Below, piece by piece: positions 43,292 to 54,195 of a DNA stretch of 64,000 nt. Position numbers and translations under genes: made by a program. Numbering within the stretch: the stretch's first letter is position 1; every line of letters starts with the position of its first letter. Source of the DNA: Bretschneidera sinensis (Eukaryota > Streptophyta > Magnoliopsida > Brassicales > Akaniaceae); the NCBI GenBank assembly GCA_023935145.1, contig CM043705.1, positions 21,144,501 through 21,208,500 of the forward strand. The letters are read 5' to 3'. The notes beneath the pieces are model-generated. The model saw nothing but the letters and a program-made list of their open reading frames with translations, ran no database searches and was not told where the DNA came from.

Positions 43292-46095
43292 ATGCCACAA
43301 GGCAAAGGTCGAGCACTATGAGGTGTAGAGGGCAAGGGCCATGGATGAGGTCCTACGAGCCTAGCTGTTCCACTAGAGGCTATTATGCCATAAGGTATGA
43401 TCCGCTTTTGTGTTATTATTTAATTAAGCAATCTTCTGTTTATATAAAATAATTCTTAAATAACATATTATTTAATATGCGATTATACATTCTCTTATCC
43501 AGGGGTGGAGGTCGGGCCTCTTCAAACCCCTCCAGTTACTTGTCGGGTCAGAGGACTAAACAGAGAGAAGCATTTGCTAGCTCAAAATAAGCTTTTGACC
43601 ATATTGAGCGATAGGTGTTTAAACATGTTCATTGCATATTATTTATGTCATTAATTTACATTAATATATATCACATATCGATTAATGTAATTATTTGTTT
43701 ATGAATGTAGTAAATTTCATGGGTGCAAAGATATCTCTAAAAATATTTTGACTTAAGTGAGGAAGCACATGAATGGCCCATGGAACAGTTACTGTCAATA
43801 CACTGTCGACATCCAAAACTCTATTTGGGATAATTTTCTGGTATTACTTTTTTCTCAATTAATTTATTTTATTTTTTACTGTTATAATATATTCTATGAT
43901 TGTACTATATATATAAAATAATTGAAAACTAATCATATTTTGGTTGTTTCTTAGATGCACTACACTTTTGCGACACCCGATGAGAGTCTGCTAGGTCTGT
44001 CCATGATAGGATTGTTGTGGCTCGCCATACTGATGGGATGAATGAATTGCGGGATAAGTATAAGCAGCAATGACGCGAGCGCAAAGCAAACTGGTATGGT
44101 TAGAGTGGGGATGATAAGGGAAGAGGTCACAAGATCCCCATTGAGCACTAGGATGCTTTGGTTAGTTTCTGGGCATCAGACACGTAGACTCATCACTCCA
44201 ATGTTGCATCGATGAACCTGCGTTCGAGCAATGATTGACGTGTTCACCATATTGGGGGGTCTATTAACACAAATGTCCACGCGAGTGTATTGGTATATGT
44301 TTTATTTTTTTCTTTACAATATATATATATCCATTTTTTCTAACGAACTGTAATGTGTAGTCCCAAAAGTTGGGCAGAGATGCCACACCTGTTGAAGTAT
44401 TTAACAGGATGCACAAGCGTCAATCATGGACAGATGATTATGTTGATAACAAGTCCAGGGACACGACGGTATGTATAAAATGAATTTTTTGCTTATATGC
44501 AAAATAATTTTTGGTTTTAATATATTAAGAAAAAAATTATTAATAATATACAATTGTTTGTAATGTATGAAACATATGACCAGCGTGTTTGAGATAAGAG
44601 TGGTGGTCATATTGAAGCATCCTCACAGCATGAGATCAACACCGCTGAGTGGTTGCATGCATCAGGTGGACTGAAGAAAGGATGATTTTACGGATTTGAG
44701 GGCATGATAGATGATTTTCCCTTTGCTACCAGCTCTCCGAGTAGCAGTAGTTCCTCCGTCAGATCTAGTGCATCATGGTTCAGACCTGTTGTTGATGTCA
44801 ACGCGATACAACAACGAATTGACTATGATAGGTCAAGAATCGATGAGCTTCAGTTACAGCTGGCGCGAGCGAACGCTAGGGTTGATGACATGTGTTCATG
44901 TCTCGAGCCCATGGAGCAGATATTGCAACAGATGTCATTCCTGGGAGGTTCTAGGGCAGATCCTACCACACGACCTAATGTAAGTAAAACATATTGAACT
45001 TTTTTACATTATTAGTTACCAACCGTGACGGTTTTAAGGTAGAAAAAGTAGATAACTTAAGCAACATATGAGGTGGGCTTACTGTCATGTTTGTTTAGTA
45101 GAATGTAACTTGTGGGAATAAACGGAAACCATTTCGGATCACCAGTTACAAACCCGAGAGATTTCGGATTTAAAAAATATATAACTTAGCTGTTTTAAGG
45201 TAAAAAAAGTAGATAACTTAGGTAACGGATGGGGCGGGTTTACCATCACATTCGTTTGGTAGAATGTAACTCGTGGTAATAAATGGAATCCATTTTGGAC
45301 CAGTGGTTACAAACCCGAGAGATTTCGGGCTCAGAAAGTATATAATTTAGCGGTTTTAAGGTAATAAAAAGTAGATAACTTAGGTAACGGACAAGACGGG
45401 TTTATTGTCATGTCTGTTTGGTAGAATGTAACTTATGAGAACAAACAAAATCTACTTCGGATCATCTGTTACAAATCCAAGAGGTTTTGGATTCAAAAAG
45501 TATATAACTTAGCGGTTTTAAGGTAAAAAAAGTATATAACTTTAACGGTCGAGGCGAGTTTACTGTCATGTCCGTTTAGTAGAATGTAACTTGTGGGAAC
45601 AAAAGGAATCCATTTCAAATCACCAGTTACAAACCCAAGAGGTTTCAATATGAAAAAATATATAACTTAGCGGTTTTATGGTAAACAAGTAGATAGCTTA
45701 GGTAACGGATGAAATGGGTTTATCGTCACGTCCGTTTAGTAGATGTAACTTGTGAGAACACACGTAATCCATTTGGGATCATTGGTTACAAACCTGAGAG
45801 GTTTCAGACTAAAAAAGTATATAACTTAACGGTTTTAAGATTAAAAAAGTAGATAACTTAGGTAACGGACGAGGTGGGTTTACCGTCACGTCCGTTACGT
45901 TCTACTAGAACGTAACGGACGAGATAGACTCACAAAGTATATAACTTAACGATTTTACTTTAATAAATTATTTAGTTTCTGTTTTGGTTTACATATATAT
46001 TTGACCATGTTATTTTCTATATATAGGATCCAGCTGTAGAGGAGGATGCTGAGCATATGGACCCCAATGGTGACACACACTTGGTTGACCCATAG
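43292..46095 (+). pseudogene. CACTA-2 second gene (Ptta/En/Spm accessory type), multi-exon, decayed
   Basis: A likely start is ATG 43292 (MPQGKGRAL) after an AAACAG acceptor-like site. Exon-like blocks follow at 43501-43620 and 43712-43842 (KHMNGPWNSYCQYTVDIQNS). The block at 43954-44290 carries SFWASDT, NVASMNLRSSND and GGSINTNVHASVL, matching the conserved core of the plant Ptta/En/Spm transposase family. It continues at 44361-44470 (VEVFNRMHKRQSWTDDY) and 44582-44984 with a coiled-coil-like ARANARVDDMCSCLEPMEQI. A last exon, DPAVEEDAEHMDPNGDTH, ends at 46095. Stops interrupt the early exons. Such proteins bind the subterminal repeats. Confidence 0.7.
45025..45960 (+). repeat. About 160-bp tandem repeat, nearly six units, in an intron
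   Basis: Each unit holds CGGTTTTAAGGTAAAAAAAG, GATAACTTAGGTAACGGA, GTAGAATGTAACT and GGTTACAAACC. The motif CGGTTTTAAGG begins near 45030, 45190, 45351, 45514, 45671 and 45830, with a shortened last unit. It lies between the exon ending about 44984 and the last exon at 46028. Confidence 0.92.
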
Positions 46096-46309
46096 TTTTA
46101 TTTTTAGAATTTTTGGAATATTCGATTATTTTTTTGAAGGGGGAATATTCAATTATCAATTGTATTTTGATTCTTATATTATATTTTATTAATTTACCGA
46201 ATATTTTGTATTATCGATTTCGTTGTATTATGTATTTTTTAAATATATTTGAAGCATGATGAATATGTTTTAAAAGGAAAAATAAAAAAAACAAATAAAA
46301 ATATTTAGA

Positions 46310-46756
46310 AATTAATTGCTATCACTGAGGGATCAATCCCTTCTTGATAGTATTGCACATTAATCCCAAGGGATTGCTGCAGTTGGTGATAATTATTATC
46401 ATCGAGGGACACATCCGTCAGTGTTGAGTTTAGTTCATTTTTTAATTTTTTTAAAAACAACTCTTTACCGAAGGATGAATCCCTCGGTGATAAGTACTAT
46501 TATTACCGACGAGCCATCCCTCGGTGTTGGTCAGATTATTTTTAAAATGATTAAAAAATAATTTTCTTAAAACACAATCACCGAGTCCCTCGATGATAGC
46601 TGTCAGTGAACTAGGGAATAATTTGATCATCGGTAAAAAAATGTATTACCGAAGAGCTTAACATTGAGGGAATTCCCTTGGTGATAAGTATTTTCAGTCA
46701 GAAGACCTTTTACTGACGAGAAAAATCTGTCAATGATAAGTGGTTTTTTTGTAGTG
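46310..46756 (+). repeat. CACTA-2 subterminal repeats and terminal inverted repeat
   Basis: The motif with GAGGGA or CCCTCGGTGATAA recurs in both orientations at about 46325, 46400, 46460-46520, 46585 and 46680. The terminus TTTTTTTGTAGTG is at 46744-46756. Confidence 0.85.
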
Positions 46757-46759
46757 AAC

Positions 46760-47165
46760 CATGAACCATTATAAATCATCCAATCACGATCTTTCTTTGT
46801 AAAAATACCTGAAAGAATAATAAATTCTCTCCCAAAACTTTCGCCACCACACCCTTATTGTGCGCGAAACTATTTTCATAGTTTCCATGAGAGCATCACC
46901 ATTGAATTGGCGGATTGTGTGTAACTTACTAATCCGGAAAATCGGCTCTTTCCCAACCCCTCCTGCACCCTCATCCCCTGACAAAATAACATCTACCTCT
47001 TCATTCGTTAGCTTGAGAGATTTCCATCGTTCCAACCAATCCCTCTCCATAGTTGCACCCTAAATTTCCTAGCCTTCCACATGAAAACGAGGAGAGAAAC
47101 CATTTGCACTAGGAAAGAAAAAACTCTCACAAAACCCTAAGGAAACCCTAAGGAGACGGAGAGCT
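46760..47165 (-). pseudogene. LINE ORF1 5' remnant (DUF4283-type)
   Basis: From ATG 47050 the minus strand reads MERDWLERWKSLKLTNEEVD, ...FRISKLHTIRQFNGDALMETM and VWWRKFWERIYY. It continues past a stop towards a NGSW-like motif at the CACTA-2 border. This is the start of the nucleic-acid-binding ORF1 protein of plant LINEs. A CACAAAACCCTAAG-like leader precedes it, as in many plant L1 elements. The rest is absent next to it, and CACTA-2 begins where it breaks. Confidence 0.7.
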
Positions 47166-48791
47166 GTCAAATACCCTTTTGTATTTGGATAGCTGACATC
47201 AATCACATAATACTTAATTATTAAAAATTATTTACATATTAATTAATGTATACATGTAAATTTTATCTTCAATTTAGCTTTTATAATTGCAACCGACAAG
47301 GGTGTATTTTTTTCCATACAATGTTAATTTTGTCAACATACAAATTTTTTTTTTATAAAAAAAAATGATTAAGGACCACAAGGTACAAAACTTAGATTTT
47401 GATTTTGACCCTAAACCGTATTATTTTCAGCTTTTTATTAAGTTTAAAAGCACTCATTTGTTTGGCTTAGTTAGTTAGGCCACCTAAATGATGTGTGTTT
47501 AATGAGCATCTACAACAAGTGTTAATTGTTCACATCGAACATATGTGGCTAGATACTTATTTTTGTTCTACAGTTATACCGCATTCTATTTTAGACATAC
47601 ATCTACTAATTAGTCTAATCCGATCTTCAAACTAAATGTAGTTATCAATTAAACTTTTCTATCATTTTTTACTTGAAAATTTAATGGAACTCCATTTCAA
47701 CACTAACTCAGAGTTGAACTTTATACTTAAAGCTCGACCCATGTATGACAAAAATTTAAATGATTAATTTAGTATTCACTAGGAATAAAATCCCTGCATG
47801 ATGTGATAAGTTACTGAGGTATCTCTCCAATTTCTAATTAATTTGGCGGGCTTCACAATCGATGCATCGCATATATGCCCTTTAATCTTCAGTCAATTTT
47901 AACAGTGCCGGGAAAATTCCCATATTCAGATAGTTGGCATATTAACTAGGCTTTGCTTTTAGCTAACAGCGGCTAAGAAACCCCCAAAATCTGCTGGACC
48001 ATATCAAGGATTAACGACTGGAATTGGACACAACAACTCGGAGTTGGCGCACCCATTAGTTGTGTTGGGTGCATATAAATGCTTAGGTAAATTAAGTTAT
48101 GAAAACTACGATCATGAATGTGGTTTTGTAGTGTTTATCACAACTGAGGACACTACAGTCGTTAAAATACGTATCGTAGGCATTTTTTTTTTACTTTCAT
48201 AATTTACCATAGTTGGTCTGAAAAGGACAAAAAGAAGGGATTTGGGTGAAACCCCCAAAACAGCAAAAATCAGTGGTCCCTTAACATCTCTCACCAACAA
48301 AAGCCCCTCTTCTTCTCATCCATCATAGTGTTTGTATTGCTAGTTGAAGCTCAGAGACATTCACTTTTTCCTCAGATAAATATATTTCTTTTTCTTTTTA
48401 TTTAAGTAAAAAACCATTAAAGATGAATATATACATGTAAGAGTAAGAGAGAGAGAGTTAAAAAAAGAGACCGCGATATCAATGGTAAATGCATGGCTAC
48501 GAACACTAGAATCTGACTGTACTGTCCATGCCTGCATGTCTGCTCTTATCTGCAGTGACTACTGAATTCACTTGACCACTTTCTTTCTCTCTCTCTCCAT
48601 CCATATGTTTTTATTTGTAGTGCATATATTACATCACGAAAACAAGTGTGACAAAAAGTTCCTTCGATTAGATAATCGAACTACCAATTCCAACATTAAA
48701 TGCATACAGCCTTGCCTTTCACTGTACCCTTCGTCCTCATCCTCTCTCTCGACCACTGACCAATCGTAAACACTACCAAAACTTAAAAACT
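47166..48791. other. Intergenic DNA downstream of the WIP gene
   Basis: AT-rich, with short GA and CT runs near 48445 and 48590. No gene or repeat element recognised. The part near 48700-48791 should hold the 3' UTR of the WIP gene. Confidence 0.5.
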
Positions 48792-48815
48792 TCACATATA
48801 ATTAAAAAAAACAGG

Positions 48816-48878
<63 letters not shown>

Positions 48879-49951
48879 GTCGTCGTCGTCGTCATCATCA
48901 TCGTCTTCTTCGAGTACCTGATCAGTACAGTAGTACTCCATAGTATGCGGAGCATGGTCGTCTCCAAAGGCACGAACATGGTCTTTAAGGGATCTCTTGT
49001 GCTTAAAATCAGACCCACAGATACAGAACCAGAGCTTACCGCAGTTTTTCTCATGGGTCCTCCAGTCTCCTCTAACCGCAAAAGGCTTACCGCATTTCCT
49101 GCAATCAAACGGCTTGGCTCCATGTTTTCGCTTGTAATGTGTCTGCAGTGTCCTGAAATCCTTGAGTGGCTTCGATCTTGGGTGGTCTATATTGTTTTTG
49201 CATCCCTCAGCACAACAATAGCAAGGAAGTCTCAGCATTGAAGAAACTGCTCTTGTCCCTCTTAGTGACTCTGGACCCTTCCTATACTGTGACCCATGCC
49301 CCCACATATGCATCTGATAAATAAATAAATAACAAAGAAAATAAAAAATATTGTAAGACAAGAAAGATAAATGGAGAAATTAACTATATAAAAATTATGA
49401 TAAAATCAATTTTAGGAACTTGTGGACTCTAAAAAGGTATATTTGAATACTCTATTAATTTAACAGATACTAACAAACAAATTGGATGAATAGTGCAACC
49501 AGATAAAAATTACTGTATGAGATGGAGGGAGTATCATTTTTCGAACCTGCATATTGTTGTATCTATTGAATGTTTTGTTGCAGACAGTGCAAGAGAATTG
49601 TGTTGGGCCGACAAGGATTTCAGCTGGTGAAGGAATCCAATACTGTCCTCCTTCAACTAGACCATTGTCCGCATTAGGGCTGCTGCTGGTAGTAGTGGTT
49701 GCACCATTTGCCGGTGGACCAATGTGTAGAGCTATTGTTACACCATTTTCGTTGATAGGATTTTGTTGCCTTTGGTGATTGTGAGGCGTGAGTAACTTGT
49801 TTTTATTTGTGGAAGGATGTTTAGAGATATTGTGGTGTTGGCCAGGAGGAGCAAGAGAAAGAATGATGGAATTTTCATCTTCTAGATCATCTGCTTCCAA
49901 ACAGGCATTACTCTGACTAGAGGATATGTAGGTAAAGGAGTGGGTTTGCAT
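48792..49951 (-). CDS. WIP-domain C2H2 zinc-finger transcription factor (308 aa, two exons)
   Basis: Exon 1 is 49547-49951 and exon 2 is 48792-49313. The 233-bp intron starts GTTCGA and ends TATCAG, joining NNMQ to MHMWGHG. The protein has a variable N-terminus, the WIP motif at residues 105-107 ([18 protein letters not shown]), a first finger with C121, C124, H137 and H141, then [11 protein letters not shown]. The further fingers contain [44 protein letters not shown] and [15 protein letters not shown]. Layout and intron position are typical of the plant WIP family of nuclear regulators (TT1/WIP1, NTT/WIP2 and relatives). The finger sequence looks closer to the WIP2/4/5 group than to TT1, which I infer from memory. 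The C-terminus carries 30 Asp in a row before PVFFNYM, which is unusual. It is the only intact host gene here. Confidence 0.93.
48816..48905 (-). repeat. Coding GAT/GAC microsatellite: 30 aspartates
   Basis: Thirty consecutive codons, GAT or GAC on the minus strand, inside exon 2 of the WIP gene. Most are GAT, with five consecutive GAC in the middle. Confidence 0.97.
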
Positions 49952-50027
49952 GGTGATTATGCTTATGAGTGAGAGAAAGCAAGGAGGGATTTTGGGTTCT
50001 GGTGGAGAAGAAGTGGGGACTAGAAAG

Positions 50028-50045
50028 TAAATTATAAATAAACAA
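50028..50045 (-). promoter_or_regulatory. TATA-like box of the WIP gene
   Basis: On the minus strand TTATTTATAATTTAC lies about 80-90 bp before the start codon, followed by a pyrimidine-rich leader (CTTCTTCTCC, CCTCCTTGCTTTCTCTC) typical of plant 5' UTRs. The context of the ATG is AATCACCATGC. Inferred from position and sequence only. Confidence 0.45.
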
Positions 50046-50907
50046 ATGTTGTGGGTATTTGGGTCTTGTGTTGGTACCGGGTTTGTAAATAAGCAAATAT
50101 ATGCCTTAAATTTGCAATATGTTTTTCACTTGTGAAATGCTTTTCTATTTAGTTTTGTTTGGTTGAGTGGGAGAGAGAAAGAGAGCACGTGGAGTGGAGA
50201 AAATGAAATTGATACGGTAGTTTTGGCGTGTTTGAGAATGGAGGAGACAAGGAACCGGCAAAGAAGGGATAGGTGGAGAAAAGAAAAGATGCATAGAATA
50301 GCTCACCAACACTAACACTGCCGTTTCAAAAATTCTTAGACTGGTTTCGTTTTAAATTCAAAGGTTTAGGTTAATTAAAATTTTTATTGATAATTTTAAA
50401 ATTTTTTATTGGTAATATCAATATAGGTGTGTGACTTAAAAATTAATATCATCAATAAAAATATTAAGATTATCAGTAAAATTTTCAATTAGTTTAATTC
50501 ATTAGATTTCGAACTAAACTAACCAAAAAAATCCAAAAATCCTTTCTCTATATGCTCGATTCCCAATCCCAAACTCCTATTTCTCTTCTTCTCATTTCAG
50601 TCTCTTCTGCCCACATTTACTCCCCAACGAAAAGTGAGAGTGATAGAGATGTTTACATTATGTAGACATGGAGCAATGTTAACTGTAGAAATGAAGGCGA
50701 CACTCTCTCTCTCCCACTTTTGTTATTTAAAGAGAAATAGTGATAGTGATGATAAAGATTAGGGTTTCCTTGGAGGTCGAGAGAGGCTACTTTGAGGTAA
50801 AGCAGACCATCAAAATTCCTATTTTCATAAAAAAAAAAAAAAAAATGTAAGGACAAAAGGAAAAGAAAATTGTAGAAGAAAAAAACATATATTCCACTTC
50901 CTCTCTC

Positions 50908-50948
<41 letters not shown>

Positions 50949-51606
50949 CAGTAATTATACATACTAATGTCATATCCTTTGCATCCAGGATTGTGCCTGC
51001 CAAGCATTAGATACGGGCGCTGGTATTGGAATGCTCTCTTTGAGGGATTCAGATAATCCGTAGAAAAATTAGGGTAGTTGTTGGTGCATTACATATATAA
51101 AAGTTAAGATCGAGTGTTTATTACTACGTCAAATATTATATTTCATTATATCAAATAATTTTTAGGTTTAATAAATATTTATTTTTAAACATATGTAATT
51201 AATTTTTTATTTCTCAAAATATGTGATATATTCTAAAATTTTATTTTAGAGTAAATTGTTTGATGTAATGAGATATAGTATTTGATGCAGTAATAATCAC
51301 TCGACCTTAACAGTTAGTATCAGAACTCTTAATTTTCTATTCTCCACATGTCATTATTACTTAATGAAACAACATGTGATACAAAAACAACTCCAAACAC
51401 ATCTCCACTAGCAATGACCTCAGTAACAAATTAAAGATCCGTTTAAAATTAACCAAACAGTAAATCTCAATTTTTTAAATCTCAATCAAAGCAACAAAAA
51501 AAAAACTTGTACGTTGTAATTCTAAGCACTTTGCTCGTAAGGAAGATGTGAGATTTTTCAATATATTTCATGATTATAGCTATTTTAATTGGTTTTCTTT
51601 GTATTC
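50046..51606. other. Upstream region of the WIP gene
   Basis: Contains a GA-rich run (about 50169-50185), a poly-A run at 50829 and a (TA)n repeat at 50912-50947. There is no further gene. It may hold the regulatory DNA of the WIP gene. Confidence 0.5.
50912..50947. repeat. (TA)n microsatellite
   Basis: About 18 uninterrupted TA units. Confidence 0.95.
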
Positions 51607-51701
51607 ACTACAATAAAACCACTAATTCAAGATTTTTTGAATTCGACAATAACGTTTGATTATTTGAATTCAACAGTAACTTATATGGTTTTATTCACAT
51701 G
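51607..51701. mobile_element. Possible small MITE
   Basis: Starts CACTACAATAAAACCA and ends TATGGTTTTATTCAC, imperfect inverses. The middle has TTTGAATTCGACAATAAC and TTTGAATTCAACAGTAAC as direct repeats. Confidence 0.3.
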
Positions 51702-51762
51702 AAAGAACACAATTTCTCTTGAAATTAAATGCAATATATATTAGGTTCTAAATCCATGTATT

Positions 51763-51776
51763 TAGGCTCTAATACC
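51763..51776 (-). other. Copia primer-binding site next to the Copia-3 LTR
   Basis: The minus strand reads TGGTATTAGAGCCT, a primer site with one change, just outside the LTR end at 51780. Confidence 0.75.
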
Positions 51777-51779
51777 ACA

Positions 51780-52276
51780 TGTAGGTTTAAATAAATATAA
51801 ACAATAATATTATACATAAAAATTAGAACACATATAACTGCATAATTAAATCACATACCTGATTTAATCATCATCACAACGAAAACTTAAATTACCTCAT
51901 AACAAAAGTGATCAGGGTTAGGTCTTCTCCTTTGTACTCCCACAACAGTAGTTTTCTCAGATTGATAGAAAAAACTAAATACTCAAAAGTACTTGGAACC
52001 AAAGAAGGGACCTAGCCTATTTATATACACCCTAGTAACCCTAGTTACTGAGAGTCCAAATGGACCATTCCATTTACGGGCCATATTAGACTAAGACCTA
52101 CACTAGCCACCGAGCCACGTTAATAATATTAAGATGTGTACAAGCCCAAACAACAGGATTACCAATTAATAACAGTGGACTCTCGTACTTTTCTCATTGA
52201 ACCAAATCTACTGACCAGGTTTTATAAAACCAAAACCACTATAATTAGTGGTAGCCCACACAGAAAAATTTCAGCA
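51780..52276 (-). repeat. Copia-3 LTR
   Basis: 497 bp, TGTAGGTTT to TTTCAGCA on the plus strand. On its right side lies the polypurine tract (minus strand CCAAGAGGGAGAA, about 52277-52289), and on its left side a primer site. So it served as a 3' LTR for the right part and as a 5' LTR for a left part. Confidence 0.8.
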
Positions 52277-52521
52277 TTCTCCCTCTTGGGCAATACTAAT
52301 TATAGCTCTCAAAATTTTAAAACATCTTACTCAATTTAAAACGACTCTCAGATCAAACAACTTGATTTTATTATGGTCATATTTGAAAAATAATTTGGTC
52401 ATATGAGACAACATCTTAAACGACTTGGTCCCATGAAAAATACCATACATGGAATCATGACAGCCGTTGTGCTTTATTATTCACACAGGACCAATAAGTG
52501 GTTACACATACAGATGGCTCT

Positions 52522-54002
52522 TGATGAGAGTCATAAAATGCATCTTAACAGTACTTAATTGTTATCATTTTAGGGTTGATCTAGGTTTTAATTGCACTTT
52601 TATACGTTAACAACTCTAAAGTATCATTCTTGGATCATTGATCTATTTCGGTGCATTTTCAGGTACTTTAAACTCAAAAGAGAAGGAAAAGTTATCATTG
52701 CTTGAAGCACAAAGACTCGAGGCATACTGGAGTGAAGGAATGCTTCTAAAAGGACAAGATGGAGGGCTTAAAAGAGCAACAGCGGCTGCCCGCACTGGAA
52801 AGGACTTTCACTAAATTGCCAGAATTGCCTGTACAGATCAATCATCTTTGAAAATTAAACTGTATTGATACAAGAAGAACCAAGAGATGAGCTATATATG
52901 CTTAAAAAGATCCGGAAGTCTATTTTCTGGAGAATTTTACGGTTCATCAAAAGGATTTTTCTAGAGAAAGTTATGGCAGTTTAAGTAGACAAAGGTTAGG
53001 CTGTGCGGGATTTCAGCATGATTTTGGGCTTAAATCCCACATCCCGCATTGGTTGGAAAACACATTTCTATATCCCAAATCCCACATCGGATAGAAAACA
53101 CACAACACTCTGGGAGTTGCCCTATAAAAAACCTCCTCCACTTCAGCTTTAAGCATCAATCGAAGCTTATCTGAAATCATCAGAGAGTGAATCCAGAGGG
53201 CCTTTAGGATGAATCCGAAATACAATTTTGGAGGGCAAGCTAATGAATCGCCGAAGCTTTCACTACCAAGGAGGAGATGATCGTTGAGAGGCCGGAGGCA
53301 ACTCAAGGAAGCATGAGCTCCATGGCCAGCTAGTCTCCAAGCAAGGCAAAGAGATGAATCCCTAGGTGTAGTTGTTCTTATTTTTCTTTATTTGATTCGG
53401 TTGTAGTGGAATTATTTTTGTTAAACATTGTTATGTTTTATTCTTAATTTAATTAGTAGATTTATTATTACTCCAATGATTGCATACTTCTTTTCCATAT
53501 AAGTTCAGTCATGCTTTTCTTATGTGTACCTGTTTGGGTGTGATTGAGTCCGGTAGATCTCTTTTATAGATTTGTTCATTGCCGTGGTATTATCGTTTAG
53601 ATATATCATCGTCTCTTGATAATTTATAAGTTAGGTCATGTGTGCTTGAAAGTAAAGAAGATTTCATAACAATTATATTAGGATTTATAAATGTGCTTTA
53701 ATCAAATATTTTTCGATTGCCTGTTTGGGATGTGAAACTTGCAATCGAGATAAAAACAACTGAATCACGTTAGGATTAGGGAAACGAACCTAAGAAGGAT
53801 TTCCGAAACCTTGTCGTTTCTTTATTGTATTATTCAATCATTCACACAATTTCCATAAAATCAACAATTCAAAAATCTTTAGTTTAACTTTTATTGTTCG
53901 TTTAAGGTTCACATATTTTCTTTTGTAATTAACTTGTTTCCCTGTGGAATCGACACCCCAAAGCTATACTACAATAACCGTGTTATATTTTGGGCGTAAT
54001 CA
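52522..54002 (+). repeat. Athila-1 5' LTR
   Basis: 1,481 bp with a TATA-like CCCTATAAAAAACC near 53120. Homologous to the solo LTR at 3927-5379. Confidence 0.95.
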
Positions 54003-54007
54003 AATTT

Positions 54008-54025
54008 TGGCATCGTTGCCGGGGA
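54008..54025 (+). other. Athila-1 primer-binding site
   Basis: TGGCATCGTTGCCGGGGA. The family consensus has GCGCC at the position of GCATC. It is complementary to the 3' end of aspartate tRNA apart from that. Confidence 0.85.
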
Positions 54026-54195
54026 AACGCGCTTAAGTACAAAGAAGATTGTCAACATTTGACATGACGGTAAAAGAACTGTAAATAGTTTTTCTTTTCA
54101 GTAGCTGTAAAGGCGGTAACTTTGTTCCTTCTTTTAGCTTGCTACATTAATTTATTTTATTTTATTCTTTCTTTTTAGGATTTTTGTGAACTTGC

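Larger units (their letters stand above)
38864..46756 (+). mobile_element. CACTA-2: CACTA transposon with two genes, left end not found
   Basis: The right end reads TTTTTTTGTAGTG, ending at 46756, preceded by subterminal repeats. Inside are a TNPD-type transposase (38864-42446) and a second gene of the Ptta/En/Spm type (43292-46095), the usual two-gene layout of plant CACTA elements. Sequence after 46756 is a LINE ORF1 piece, probably the target. The left terminus was not recognised and may have been deleted. Confidence 0.8.

Noticed and set aside
45025..45960. Regular repeats that might suggest a CRISPR-like array
   Set aside because: Whole 160-bp units are repeated without unique spacers, inside a plant transposon.
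48945..49778. Plus-strand open frames opposite the WIP gene
   Set aside because: Antisense shadows of the two coding exons.
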